Below, piece by piece: positions 33,395 to 45,541 of a stretch of 64,000 nucleotides of DNA (position 1 is the stretch's first letter; each line of letters begins with the position of its first letter). The position numbers and the translations under genes are program-made. The DNA lies in assembly GCA_025331435.1 (NCBI GenBank), contig JAIWNI010000131.1:1-64000 (forward strand), read 5' to 3'. Source of the stretch: Choanephora cucurbitarum (Eukaryota > Mucoromycota > Mucoromycetes > Mucorales > Choanephoraceae). Under the pieces are notes generated by a model that saw only the letters and a list, made by a program, of their open reading frames with translations, did not search any database and was not told the DNA's origin.

Positions 33395-33432
33395 GTTCCC
33401 TAAATTTCGTTTCCTAAATCGGGGGATGACTG
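33395..33432 (-). repeat. pogo/mariner-type terminal repeat (single end)
   Basis: Reading the minus strand from 33432, the sequence is CAGTCATCCCCCGATTTAGG, preceded by TA. CAGT followed by a C-rich then AT-rich block is the typical terminus of pogo/Fot1/Tigger-class elements. A matching opposite end was not found close by, so it may be a solo end or belong to an element interrupted by later insertions. Confidence 0.4.
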
Positions 33433-33967
33433 TACAACTGAATTAGGTTTGCTCATCTTATTCTCTTAATTGTTTTCTACAACCTGTAAGAATGGAATTT
33501 GTTTCCATTGTTGTGAAAAAACACAACTGAATCTCTCCAAGGATTGCTTATCTTTGAACAAGTTAGTATTTCTAGATTGAAAGAAGTTGTCCTATGTATC
33601 TCTTGTCTTTCAGTCTTTCCTCTCTTGTTTCCGACTAATTGCTGGTCTTCTACTCTTCTTTTGCTGCTGCTTGCCCCGTCTTCTTTTTCTTTTCCCTTTG
33701 ATTTGCTTGCAATTTCATCATCCTTCTAATCGAGATAAATTAGATTTCAGAAACGTATATCAACTCTGCATATGTAGCTTACCTTGGCAGCAAATACAAT
33801 GTCTCGTACACATTGTTGTTTCCATTTATACAAATACTCTAGTAATTGATTTGCGACTTTGGCCTTGCTTTGGCTCTAGCTGCTTTAACTGCTGCTTTGT
33901 CTGGCTACATGGGTTGTTAGAAGAAAGAAAAGTTAGAAACGAATGCTATTCATGTTACAATTTCACA

Positions 33968-34169
33968 CAGTACTACCCTGCAATAACGGAATTTAGCATG
34001 GATGAAAAGTTGTCCATTATTGAGAAAATTGTCAACTCCTATTAGTGCTTGGATCAAGAAAAGACCAACGATATAATGTAAAAGGTTTACGCCTAACGCG
34101 AGCACAATCTCAGGTTTGTGCGGTACAGAAACCCTGCAACATCGGACCCGTTACTGCGGGGTAGTACTG
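33968..34169. mobile_element. MITE-like element with pogo-type terminal repeats
   Basis: This 202-bp interval begins CAGTACTACCCTGCAATAAC and ends with the inverse of CAGTACTACCCCGCAGTAAC, giving 22-bp terminal inverted repeats with two mismatches. The right end is followed by TA; the left is preceded by CA, so the TA duplication is imperfect. The motif resembles the CAGTAATACCCCGCAATAAC box found inside both MULE terminal repeats. No transposase is present, so it would be non-autonomous. Confidence 0.55.
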
Positions 34170-34834
34170 TACTACATAAGAAAGGATCTCTTGTGGAACC
34201 CTTGATTGTTCGATTGAATGAAGATCGTCCAGAAAGTCTTTTTTGATTGCGTTGTATTTTTTCAGCTTCTTTTGCTCATTGTGAGTGCAAGCAAGATACC
34301 CCATAAAGCTCCAGTTCTCAGCACTTTTGTCAGAAAAAAAGCTTTTGCGACCTCGATGAGCAGGCATTATTTCAGAAAGAAAGATAAATTCTTGTGTGTG
34401 AACGCGAATCCAAAGCTGTATATCAGTCGTAAGGTGAACTTTTGTAGAGAAACAAAGAAAATTTGTCAAGTGGGAAGTCTAGATATCTCTATAAGTCAGT
34501 CTGCAGATAAACACTTACTTCGCCACGCTCAACGCTTTAGCTTTTGTACATAGCAATCATGTTCTGTTGTTCTATTCATTGTTTAAGTGACTGCCAGGAG
34601 CACAAAGAAAGCAGAAGAGAGCTCTTTCCTTTATTGAAAGATCGATGCTGTGACACCAAATATGGCAACATTTGGAACAGATACCCTGCCTTCTAAATTG
34701 GCGGTAAAGCCATTTCGCCACAATGACTAATACGAAGCATGACTTCAGACTTCCTTGTAATATGTTATTTTCTTGATTCACATTGTGAAGCTTTAGTGAG
34801 CTAACCTATTGAAACAATAGAGATGTTTTAGCTC

Positions 34835-35310
34835 TTGTTTTTAAACTTTCTGAATCCAGCTATGAAAATATTGTTGTTTGCTTATGTATCAATAGGATGC
34901 TTAATGTGTGTGTTACATATACAGCTATTGCGAGCTTCCCGCATACTTTTGCTCACTCTCTTTCTCTTGGCTACCGTTGGAACCCACACAAATGTGCGAT
35001 CATCAACACAGACACTAGTCCTTCTTCTCTTCGCCTTTATGATCATACTTCTTTGTGTGCCGAAGCTTGCCTTTTAGTACTTCTGGACCGCTTAATCTTA
35101 ATCTCTTGTTGGCTCACAGTACGCAATTGGATTTGGCTGGTATGCTTAGTTTGCAATCAGTCGGTCTCCTCTCTATTGGTTTCTCAAATCTTCTCCTCCC
35201 TATCGTGCTGGCGCAATCAATCACTGTTATGAGCCTAACTCTCTGTACTACTGTTTCGACCGCCTGCTTTGGATTAAGCCAACTGGTGGTTTCGCTTGTG
35301 CCAGACCTGT
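34835..35310 (+). pseudogene. LINE reverse-transcriptase relic
   Basis: Two adjacent frames carry a recognisable LINE ORF2 palm/thumb segment: SLGYRWNPHKCAIINTDTSP then LRLYDH in one frame, and after a frameshift near 35070, STSGPLNLNLLLAHSTQLD and LAGMLSLQSVGLLSIGFS in another. These correspond to the block after the catalytic YADD motif in fungal LINEs. Upstream, the QGDP/YADD region is reduced to fragments. It differs from the LINE at 1-1839 and is clearly dead. Confidence 0.65.
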
Positions 35311-36887
35311 AATATACTGGTCTACACGCTGGTTTGCTCCTTTGCCTCCCTAGTCGCAGAGGAGCAGAACTGCCATCTCTGCTAGCTTTGCTGACGACTC
35401 TAACTTGTCTATTAAGTCAGGAAATTAAACAAGATTAAAGAGAGGGTTTTATTCAATACGAAAATTAAATACCATTATAAACTGAGTATGGTGATACAGA
35501 TTATGATCTATGTCTTATTTCAAGTATAATGAACACTTTTGCTGTTGAACTGATTGGCTCCGTCTTCTCCTCCTCTCTCTTCTCTCTCTCCTCTTTGTGC
35601 CTTTTGTGATGAGTAATTGGCCCTATCGAAAAAAAACCCCTCCAATATCGTTTTTTGACAACAAAAACGATTAAGCTATTTTAATATTTTAATATTTTAA
35701 TCTTTATCAAATCTTTGCGTAATGGCAGATGTCTTCACACCAATTAATCAGATCACATGGAAGCAAGAAAAAAAGAAGATGAAGACTTACAAAAAGGGAG
35801 AGAAGGGATAATGTTGTACAGAAAATGCTGCATGAAATAACATCATCCATTGTTCAGCTGCTTTATTCAGAAGGACAATATTTGATACTAGTCCTGCATA
35901 CCATTTTAATGGATGTAGATGATGATATTTGTGTTGATGAATTTGCTGAAGAAGAATTTATTGAAACTAGTTGTGCTTGCGATTACCGATTATTCAATGA
36001 ACAGCCAAGTGATGTAAATAATTCGAGACGTTATGAGTTATGGTTCTTTGCAAATGAGTTTTTTACGCATGTGTCTTGACGTATAGTAAGTTTTCTTGAT
36101 CAGCGGACAACATGAGGCTATTAAAAAAACGAAAGATATACCAAGCTCAACAAATTTGATAGAAAGAAATGTTTCCATTTACGCTTATAATTTTGTAGGA
36201 TGTGATGTTGATAGTTTGTGAGTGATTTATTATATTATTCCTTAAACACCTGACTACAGTTCAAACGATGCATCGAAAGCCTATGACTATCATTAAAAGC
36301 TTGCTATTGTCAGCTTTGAATTTACTTGTAGCAAGGCAAAAAGGAAGAGCATTTAGTGCTGTCTTGTTTTTTCTGAAATTATAGTATTCGTTCGATAACA
36401 TCACTTCTATTATTGCGCTCAAGGAATATACATTTTGTTTTCATTTATGCTCTTAAGTAAAACAAAAAAAGAATCAAGGTATCTTCTTTTTTTTTGTAGC
36501 TGAAGATGAAGCGATACGATGAATAGCATAATAAAATTCAAGTGTACATCTCTTGTTGGCTTTATTGATATAGTGTATATTCGGAAGACCCTTGTTTGAT
36601 TCTATCAATACTCCAACTCTAAACAGCAGGTATGCTTAAATTCAAAGAGCTGTTCTCTACGATCGCACAGTTGCACAATCAGCTTTTTGATGCTACAATC
36701 TGTGTCAATGCAACCCCAATCTTTTCTGTGTGTAATTTTTCGGCTTATTAGCATTCTGTTCGTGCATACTCAGTTAGTGTGTCCGTAGTATCCCAATAAG
36801 GCAAGTATTTTGATATCTCTCTTCCCCCCTTCTTTCTCTTTCTCTTTCTATCTCTTTTTCTTTCTTCCTCTTTTATATAGATAACTA
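35311..36887. other. Non-coding stretch leading to nudE
   Basis: This stretch shows no recognised gene. An acidic ORF at 35825-36079 on the plus strand is short, lacks family features and was not accepted as a gene. The last 100 bp are pyrimidine-rich (TTTCTCTTTCTCTTTCTATCT) and form the probable nudE promoter and leader. Confidence 0.4.
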
Positions 36888-38253
36888 ATGACAAACGACA
36901 TTTCCTCTCGCATAATGTAAGTAATCTCTCTTTTCTATTTACTACCGCGATATAGCAAATTCTCGCTTAACAAAGAAGGAAATCTATAGGCAATTTAATT
37001 CAGCTCAAGAAGAACTTGACTACTGGCGAAGTCATGCAGAAGATCTAGAAAGTACTCTACAAGATACTCGAGCCGCCTTGGATGAGTTTCAGATATCTTC
37101 TCGCGAACTTGAAGAAGAACTAGAAAAAGAACTCATGACAACGGAAAAGGCTTATAGTGAACTGAAATCGCGCTGTGAACACTTCAAGCGAGATGCAGAA
37201 GACTGGAAAGTAAAGCTTATTAGACACATAAGATAGAATAGGCTTTAAACTGAAATAATATGACAGTCAAAATATACAGAATCAAAGCACGAACAGAACA
37301 TCACAATGGTTCAAATGCAACGAGAGATTGATATCTTGAGAGCAACAGAAGATTCGTTTAGGAAGAAAGTGTTGGAACTAGAACTAGATAATGATGATTT
37401 AGAGAGAACAGAGAGGTAGTTTTCTATAAACAAGAACATGTTTATTCTGGCTATTTATCATTTTAAGCTTAGAGCTGCCACTTCTTCTTTGACAGATCTG
37501 GAAATGAAGCTAAATAAGGCAATCGAAAGAAATGTGATTCTGGAAAATGAAATCCAAGCAAAAGATAATCTGACAGAACAAGCACAACGTCTAAGAGATG
37601 AACTAAACGGTAACAGCTGAAAAACGAAAGAAAAGAGTAAGGGTGCTGATCTCATGTATAGAGGTGCATCAGGAATTGGCTGTGTTACGTACACAATCTG
37701 CTAAGCAACAAGAATACATCGGTGAGTTGGAAAATAAGATAGAGGAAGTAGAAAAGAAGAACAGACAACAGGCAGCCCTTCAGGAACAGCAACAAAGATC
37801 GCCTACACCTGACAGAGCATCTTCTGGTTTTTACGATCCCTATTCTCGATCAAGAGCCACTCGTATCCCCCGTACATCTGCCTCTGGATCAATTTCTACT
37901 TCATCTAACCCTGTCAAGATGGTACAAGAAATGGTGGGCCGTGTCAGAGTAAGTATCGTATAGAACCAAAACAATTAGAGAAAAGGAACAAATAACTCAT
38001 ATATTGTTATCAGAGTTTGGAAGCCAGATTGCAATCCTGCCGTTCTTTAGTTACGCCTCTCTTAAATCCACCACCTTCTTACAGTTCCTCCAACTATATT
38101 CATAGAGACACACACATGTCTACAGGTAACAGTCGACCTTCTTCTCCCGATACAATGAGTATTCGTTCAGGAAGCCCTATGCATTTTTCCAACATCAAAG
38201 CTAGAAGACCTTCGGAATATATGAAGACAAGTATGGATACCAATGAAGAATAA
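36888..38253 (+). CDS. nudE/NDEL1-like nuclear distribution protein
   Basis: NudE is a dynein regulator: it binds Lis1 (NudF) and dynein, and moves nuclei and vesicles along microtubules in hyphae. Six exons (36888-36916, 36990-37209, 37267-37415, 37473-37609, 37662-37948, 38014-38253) give 353 residues. The first 200 residues form a long coiled coil that begins QEELDYWRSHAEDLESTLQD, matching the conserved NudE start; EREIDILRATEDSFRKKVLE-type heptads and LENDDLER-like Lis1-contact sequence follow. The C-terminal part is disordered and Ser/Pro-rich, with SPTPDRAS, SRATRIPRTSASGS and a further short helix (MVQEMVGRVRSLEARLQSCR) as in fungal RO11/NudE. The gene ends 278 bp from the convergent DUF3712 gene. 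Confidence 0.9.
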
Positions 38254-38531
38254 AAAAAGCTATTTTGCACATATTTTTTTAAAAGGAAAAGGATTGATTA
38301 ATATGATTTATTTTTTTGCATGTACTAATTCAACAGTTACATGCAAAATATTGAAATAAAGTTAAAGGATAGGCTAGAAGAAATAAGATGAATCATTTGT
38401 AAACATAATGGTTAAAATGAATGAAGGAGATAATAATAGTAGTAGCTAAATCATAATTATAAAGAGAGGGAAAGGGGGATAAATAATATCAAGTAAGGAG
38501 AGGAGATAAATTATAGTGCTCACTTTGCCTT

Positions 38532-41500
38532 TTAGGCAGATGTTGCTGCAGCTGTATTTACTGGAGCAGCATTGGTGTCAACAGAAGGAGCTGCTGCTGT
38601 GGTTTTTATTGTAGTTGTAGTGGTGACTTGGGCTTCGGTGGTTTTTGCTTGCTCAGTTGTTTGAGGAACTTGTGTTGTCTGAGGAGCTTGTGTTGTCTGA
38701 GGAGCTTGTGTTGTTTCTTGAGCAGGTGCATTGGTTGTGGTGGCATCCATAGTGGTCGTCTGAATAACAGTTTCAGTAGCAGTAGTAATGGTATTGGTAG
38801 CAACCTCAGTAGTAGTAGTTGTGATGTCGATAGGAGTGGTGGAATTGGCAATAGGCGCAGAGATAGTTTCGGTTGTAGTAGCATTAGTAGAGTTGGACGG
38901 AATAGCAGCAGCAGCGTAAGGGTCAGTGTTACAGGAAGCAGGACCATTAGGATCATCAGAGAGACCAGGAATGCTCATGTCGTAAGGTACTTCATTCTGG
39001 AAGTAGTAGAAGTTAGAGGAAGCAAAGCCATCACCAACAACGATAGAAGCATTTTGAGTGACATTATAGAAGTTGTATTGATCGTAGATGGTAGAGAGAA
39101 CACCGACGGGATCGCTAATTTGAACAGGCCATTTGCTACCAGTAGCCGTTCCCTTGGCAGGCACAGTCAAAGGCTCAGGCAATTGATGATCGATGACACC
39201 AACGGTGATGTATTGGCCCTTTGTACCCATCATGACACAACGAACAGTCTTCTTGGTTTCAGCATAAATATGGGTAATCTTGAAAGGTGTGTCGAGAGGG
39301 TTGTAGAGCTCAACATCAGCATATACCTTACCACTTAAAGCTTCCATAATATCGCCTGAGACTTTAATCTTTCTGATCAATCCACCATTGATACCAGTCA
39401 TGGAAGAAGAGAGTTTGAGAGCAGCTAAACCAGGCTGCAAGGGAGAAATCTTGGTGGAACTAGGTGAGCCGGCAATGGTTAAGGGAACAGTGGCTGATGT
39501 CAAGTAACCAGTTAAGACCTTGCTGATGGCTTCCAAGCTAGTAGCTCCTTCAGCCAAGTGCATCTCGGCATTGTATCTTTGGACTCCGGGCTTAATGACA
39601 GTATCCTTCATGTATACTTTACCAATGACCGCATTATTCAATACAGGCACAAGGACATCAAAGTTAATATCACCCACAGTGATAGTGATATTAGAAGGAT
39701 TGTTTAATTCAACAACCAGACTGATCAAGAGATAAGTAGGAGCACCACCTGTTACCTTCAATTCAACAATACGAGCAGTACTACCAAAACTGTTAAAACC
39801 TAAAAAGAAAAGAAAAATTATTATGAGTATTAAAAATATAAGCAAGAGCACTACTATCAAACGTACCAGCCAAATGGGTCTGAACATCAAATGTAACACC
39901 AGGAAGAGAAAGAGTACCAACAGCCGTATCTGCTACTGCATTTGAAACACCCTTCAAGCCAAAAGTGACATCGGGACTTAGAGTCAAGAGTTGAACAAAA
40001 CCAGCAAAGATCTCTTTGTTAGCAACCTTGAATGGAATGTTGTTGAATCCAGTAGTAACAAGACCAGTTGAATCAGTAGAGGCGGGTGAAGCAGGAATAT
40101 CCAAATTGGCTACTGCATTGCCATTGTAGTTAGCTTCTACCTTCATATCCAATTGCTTGACACTTAATGGGAAACCAAATGGACTCTTCAATTGAGCTTC
40201 TACTCGAGAAGATGAGGTAAGTGGAGCCCAAGGATCTTTGGTGAAATCCATTTCGAGTGTCTTCATCTGTACGGAAGGAATCAAGGTAGGAATAGAAGTG
40301 GGACCAGGAAGAATAACGTTTTCGATGGAAATGGTTTTGAAAGCAGAAGTAAGCCAGCTGACCTGTCCGTTGTTGCCAGAACCATAGGCACCCTTCACGG
40401 TAACAGTGCTAGATTGACCAGCCAGATAATGACCAAAGATAGTTGTGATAGCAACAATACCTTCCTTTGTGGTTTGAGGAATTAATCGGCCCTTCATATT
40501 GAGGTTGGAGGTGGAACGAGGAGCAAAGAAAGCAGGACCATCGGAGCCAAGCGGACCAATATCGATATCACCAAAGTATGTCTCGAAACCAGCACCACCT
40601 AAGTTGAAACCAACTTGACTAGGGTTATTGATGGTTGTCTTGGCAGTCAAGGTAATACCTCCAGCAGGATCATTGGAAGGTAAGTCAAAAGATTGAACAG
40701 TGACAGCATTCTTGAATCCATTTGAACCAGCAAGAGTAACGAACTTGTGAAGCGAGATCTTGTTAAAGTTGAATCCAAGTGCATTGACACTCACATCAGC
40801 AGAAGTGATTTCCCATTCAAACGATTCGTTGTTGATCAAATAGGCAGCAAAAGTAGCCATGTCTTCACTGTTAGCCACAGTGAAAGTACCCTGGACTTCG
40901 AAAGAAGCGCCAACATCAGCCTTAGCTTGGATAGTAGACATTGAGACGGTACCGAGCGATTTACCTTGCCATGCAATGTTTAGAGGAGTAGGGAAACCAA
41001 TTGTGGCATCCATAGGACCTGTGTTGGAGATACTGCCCTTCATTTGAACCGAGAACGAGTTTTCAGTAACATTAGAGAGAATGATGGTATCAAAGCCAAG
41101 AATAGAGCCATCCACAATTTGTTGCACAATAGGTTGACCAACGATAGGAATCAAAGCAGTAACTGAGCTATCAGTGGCTACAACAACACTACCTTGAGAG
41201 AAAGCTAAATCGTCAACATATTGACCGATAGTGAGAGTAGATGAAAGTGTAAGGTCAACCTTGAGAGCCTTCATAGCATCCATGACGTATTGAGAGACAT
41301 TGAAACTAGCAAACAAGCCAGAATCAGCCTTAACATCTTCTTGACCTTCAATATGGAAACCACCAAGGCCAAAGAGAGCATCAAGAGCGCGTGTATCCAT
41401 GTTTGCTTGAACAGCTAGTGTACGGAGTAACAAGGCAACAGCAGCAGGTTCAAGGTTCATGTTCATGTTTAAAGAGGGCGATTCAGCAATGGCCTTGCTA

Positions 41501-43814
41501 CCGATGACGAAGGGGTTGCTACTGATGTCTTGATCAATATTGCCGACAGGCATACCTGCAAATGTAGCAGCAGCAACTACCTTAGAAATGCTTAGGCCAG
41601 CAGAAAAAGGATTAGCAATTGAGACCTTGACACCGACCATACTTGTCTGAAGGGTATCCGGAAGGACTGACATGGAAGAACCTTGAATCAAGGCTGTCTT
41701 AAGACCTGGAAGTGTGGAACTCAGACTGATAGCGCCAAGTGCATCTGCAAGTGATGAGATGCTGGTTGAGTTAGAATAGCCGTTGATTTCAACACCATTG
41801 TTAGCACCCATCACAAAGGTACTCAACAGGTTTTGGCCAACATCAGAAGATTTGGGATCAAAAGAGGCAGTAGCATCTACAGTGTTTTGACCACGATTTA
41901 GAACAAGGTTGGAAAGAGTAACGAGACCAAGAGTAGTATCGCTTGCACCCATTTTGAAGCTGACGTCGCCTGTGGAAAGACTAAAGTCAGAAGGGTTGTC
42001 CATGGTGACATTGATAGCAAGCAAAAGACCATTTGATGTACCACCAGTGACATCAAGTGAATTAATGACAGTGGGTGTACTGTTCAAGGATTGAAGACCT
42101 TGAAGCGAGGTAGGCACAGTAAAGTTGATACCAGATAAAATAATAGGACCAATAGGAGTCATTGTCTTTGTGGAAGCAATACCAGAGATCATGAAAGTGT
42201 AATTTTTGGATGCAGTTAAATCATAAGTGAACTGGTTGTAGAAGGCTTCTTTTCCTGCGATGCCTGCAATAGCTGTGTTGTTGATACCGAAAAGAATAGT
42301 ACCACTTTTTTGATCGCTTTGAGCAGGACCAAAAGGAGTTTGCATTACGGCAAAGTTCTCAGATTTTGTATTGGATGTGTTTACTGCCAGAGTAATGTTT
42401 TGAGAGACTTCAGTGATGTTCAAAGAGAAACCAAAGGGCATCTGAAAGTTGGCAGTAACGGCAGGTGCAGAAGCAATGGGAGCATAAGGAGCATTAGCGT
42501 CGAACTTCAAGTCAAGGTTGCCCATACTGACTGCATTGATGATCTTGAGAGGGTTACCAGCAGTCAGGCCAACGTTGAGACTGACGGACTTAAAGCCTTC
42601 AGAGAGCCAGCTGATAGGATTAGTACCATCAGGTGCACAAGAAACACCCAGAGCTGTTGTATTGGAAAGTCTACCAGCGACATAGTTAGAGAAAAGAACA
42701 CCAATTTTCTCCAAAGAAGCAGTATCATTGTGTGGTGTAAGTGAACCTTTGAGAAGGATGTTGTTGTCACCTTTAACAAGATTTACATTATTGCCTTCAA
42801 CGTAACCTAGAGGAACACCATCGTACCCAATTGCCATTTTGATTGTACCCAGTTGTACACCAATAGGAGAAGGGCTTTCCAAGATTGTACCCAACTCGAC
42901 TAGAATACCGCCATTGGGATCATCACCAGGAAGTTTGAAAGAATTGATTTTCACATTAGGAAAGCCATTCATACCTATAAAAGGAAAATTAGCATCAGGT
43001 AGCAACGTTTTGAGAAAGTAGCGTGTGTTACCATTTAAAGTTATTTCTTTGTTGAGGTTTACTGTGGCCGTTCTAAGAAGAAGTTATGTGTAAGAGAGAT
43101 GCAACACAATAGAAATTGTGAGAAAAAAGTGAGGGTCTTTTTTTACCTAGTCAAAGCAGTGATATCGAGCTTTCCCTTCAAGGTCCATTTAAAAGTTTCA
43201 ACTGCCAACATAGTCTTTGCAAAGGCCGCAAAGGCTGTTTGATCTCGGATCATAAAAGGTGTGATAGCATCTAATGAGCCATGTCCATTAGCAACACCCG
43301 TCTCGTTAAAAAGATAGATATCACCCAAGTAGGACTCGTTATAGTAGACATTAACGGGATTATGGAATTTGATAGAGGCATGGAAAGAACCAGTATCTGA
43401 TAAAGAGCTTTGCATGTTCATGTAAAATGTTGAGTTCATGTCATCTGCACCACGCTTAGTATATACTTCATTGTTCAAAGATTCAGGCTTGTTGAATGAA
43501 ATGTCAGCTGCGGTAATATCAATTCTGGACTTATCCATTAATGATTGAGCAATTTTAGGAAATATCACATAGAGGATTAAGACCACAGCTACCACAATTA
43601 CAATGACAGAAATAATAGAGCAAATGATCCAATACTTTTTCTTCTTGTAAAATTTTCGCTTTGGTGGAGGAGCAGCTTTTTCAGAATATTCTTCTAGCAG
43701 GGCATCTTCTCGAAGACCACGTTGGTCATCTACAGCTTGATGATGATAGTATTCATCAGTATTATCTGCTCCAAACGACTGTTGGTCGTAAGGTTCACGG
43801 ATGCTACCGACCAT
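38532..43814 (-). CDS. Giant DUF3712-repeat type II membrane protein
   Basis: Four exons (43147-43814, 43032-43072, 39867-42974, 38532-39799) give 1694 residues in frame. The cytoplasmic N-terminus is acidic, then basic (PPPKRKFYKKKKYW), followed by a single transmembrane helix at about 62-87 (IICSIISVIVIVVAVVLILY). The rest is extracytoplasmic and consists of at least six to eight DUF3712-like beta-rich units, recognisable by repeated NPS.V/I...G and ..NT...G.L.P segments with many N-glycosylation sequons. The last 130 residues are a mucin-like Thr/Ala/Pro tail with direct repeats (TTQAPQTTQAPQTTQVPQTT). DUF3712 proteins are common in fungi but their function is unknown; a wall-anchored or surface-tethering role is plausible. 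The start at 43814 (MVGSIREP) is the first ATG in the frame. Confidence 0.88.
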
Positions 43815-44646
43815 TGATTAAGTATTAATTAAGTTGATTAGAGAAATACAAAGTAATAAAAAATAGCAAAAGAATGGAGAGTATAAATTAAAGAAAGGAT
43901 TGTATTGAACAGATCAAGAAATATAGAAGAAGAGAAGAAACAAAAGAAAAAAGAGTTATGAGTTCTTATATAGCATGATCTACTACACAGACTATTTTTT
44001 TTTGTCGCAAACGAGATCAAAGTGTACCTTCGAGTGACAAAGAGCTTTGTGATCAGGTTACACGGCATCAATATAGACAATGATAGTAGGAATATCATTC
44101 AGAATACTCTGTATAATGTAACCATTGTACTCTTGACTTTATTAGAATACACTGTATCACCTTAAGGATAGGAACGCAGCTAGAAGTGTGGGGACAAGTT
44201 CTGTTTAATTTTCATATGAATTACCCAGCTCACCTACACGATAGTACAACATGTAAGCATCTTTGGATCACTATGCCTGTCTCAAAATATTTCATCAATG
44301 CAATTAGTTTTGCCTGGATTGAAACATACAACGTAATCTATAAAGCAGAAAGGTTCTCTTCCTTTTTATTATACTTTGCCCCAAATGTAGTTAAAGATGC
44401 AGGGACGATCTGTTAAATCATTTGAACGGCGCATAAATTTCGTGCAACTCACTGAAACAACGTTCAAGTCTTCTTCATTGAAACAACTAAACTCTAAGCT
44501 CTCTAGGGTTTATGAAGGCTTGATTTTTCTTTCTTCAGCTTTTCAGACAATCTTTTTAAAAAGATCTTGCCAACTCAAGTGAACGATGGCTATACCTTTT
44601 TTTAATGTAGGCTATAAGATTGAAACAGACCATGCAATGGCTAAGT

Positions 44647-44850
44647 TGGCGAAATGAAGACAGAGGATGTGGTTAATGGCTCTCTAGCAGCGCGTTTATT
44701 CTCAGATAATTAATAAAAAGAAAAATTATGCTATGTTCTTTTGCTTTATATCTTTCTAAGCCAAGTCAATCCTCTTTAAGGCGGGGGAGCCAATGCCAAG
44801 GCATTGTCCAAGGACGGGCACCCACCACATCCTCTGTCTTCGTTTCGCCA
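44647..44850. repeat. Inverted-repeat element, 27-bp arms
   Basis: TGGCGAAATGAAGACAGAGG at 44647 (27-bp arm to 44673) is repeated in inverse orientation at 44824-44850 with one mismatch. The 150-bp spacer contains an own perfect hairpin, CAATGCCAAGGCATTG. The layout suggests a small non-autonomous element or a foldback structure. No obvious target duplication flanks the arms. Confidence 0.55.
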
Positions 44851-44904
44851 TTTACGGCTAAAAACCCACTATTCCGTTTTTCGTGACTGCTAAAATATAA
44901 TGTA

Positions 44905-45140
44905 CAGTCAACTAAAGAAAGTTTTGTGTGATTTCAAAATTTGGACATGGTTTTCTCAACGAATATAACTATGTTAACAATCTTACTTCTTGTTTCGGGA
45001 GTTAAGCGAGACACTCTAAACGTTCTTTTCATTGCAGTGTGTTCAAAATAAAAAAGTTTGTATAGCAATATACAAAGGATGCACCTTCATCAAAAATATA
45101 TCGAGATTTGAAATCACACAAAACTTTCTTTAGTTGACTG
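44905..45140. mobile_element. Tc1/mariner-type MITE
   Basis: A 236-bp element bounded by perfect 34-bp terminal inverted repeats (44905-44938 and 45107-45140) that begin CAGTCAACTAAAGAAAGTTT. It is flanked on both sides by TA (44903-44904 and 45141-45142), the target duplication of Tc1/mariner elements. The interior has no ORF. Perfect arms suggest a recent insertion, mobilised by a transposase encoded elsewhere. Confidence 0.85.
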
Positions 45141-45276
45141 TATACAGCTCCTTTAAAACAAGACCTCTCTTTTTCCCATACATACTGCCATCAATCCAAT
45201 ATGAATGAGTTGTTAGTGCAAACGTAAATGGGAAAAAGATCTACGAAATGCAGCTAAAAAAGAAAAGGAAAGGAAA

Positions 45277-45394
45277 ATTTCAGATTTCAGATTTCAGATT
45301 TCAGATTTCAGATTTCAGATTTCAGATTTCAGATTTCAGATTTCAGATTTCAGATTTCAGATTTCAGATTTCAGATTTCAGATTTCAGATTTCA
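45277..45394 (+). repeat. Perfect heptamer tandem array (ATTTCAG)n
   Basis: Sixteen uninterrupted copies of ATTTCAG run from 45277 to 45388, followed by a partial copy. The run begins after an A/G-rich tract. Period seven means a plus-strand frame encodes a repeating FQISDFR peptide, but this has no support as a gene. It lies about 150 bp past the stop of the minus-strand 45542 gene, so it could fall in its 3' untranslated or terminator region. Confidence 0.95.
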
Positions 45395-45541
45395 AACGTC
45401 TATGCTTTTACTGGGCACTGTAAAGACGTTACTTTGATCAATCAAGTAGATTATGTGGTATGCATCATTGAGTTTAAACAGCAAAAATCAAACAAAAAGA
45501 ATGTATTAAATAAAACAAAGCAAAACAAAACGAAAAGACTT

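Larger units (their letters stand above)
43815..45541. other. Intergenic region with two MITE-like elements and a heptamer array
   Basis: No gene was recognised in 1.7 kb. The part next to 43815 is the probable promoter of the DUF3712 gene. The remainder holds, in order, an inverted-repeat element at 44647-44850, a mariner-type MITE at 44905-45140, and the heptamer array at 45277-45394, each listed separately. Confidence 0.5.

Noticed and set aside
38628..39338. 236-codon plus-strand ORF antisense to the DUF3712 gene
   Set aside because: Low-complexity Ser/Gly/Asn product arising from the Thr-rich tail on the other strand.
42310..42744. 144-codon plus-strand ORF antisense to the DUF3712 gene
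   Set aside because: No motif and fully inside a well-supported coding exon.
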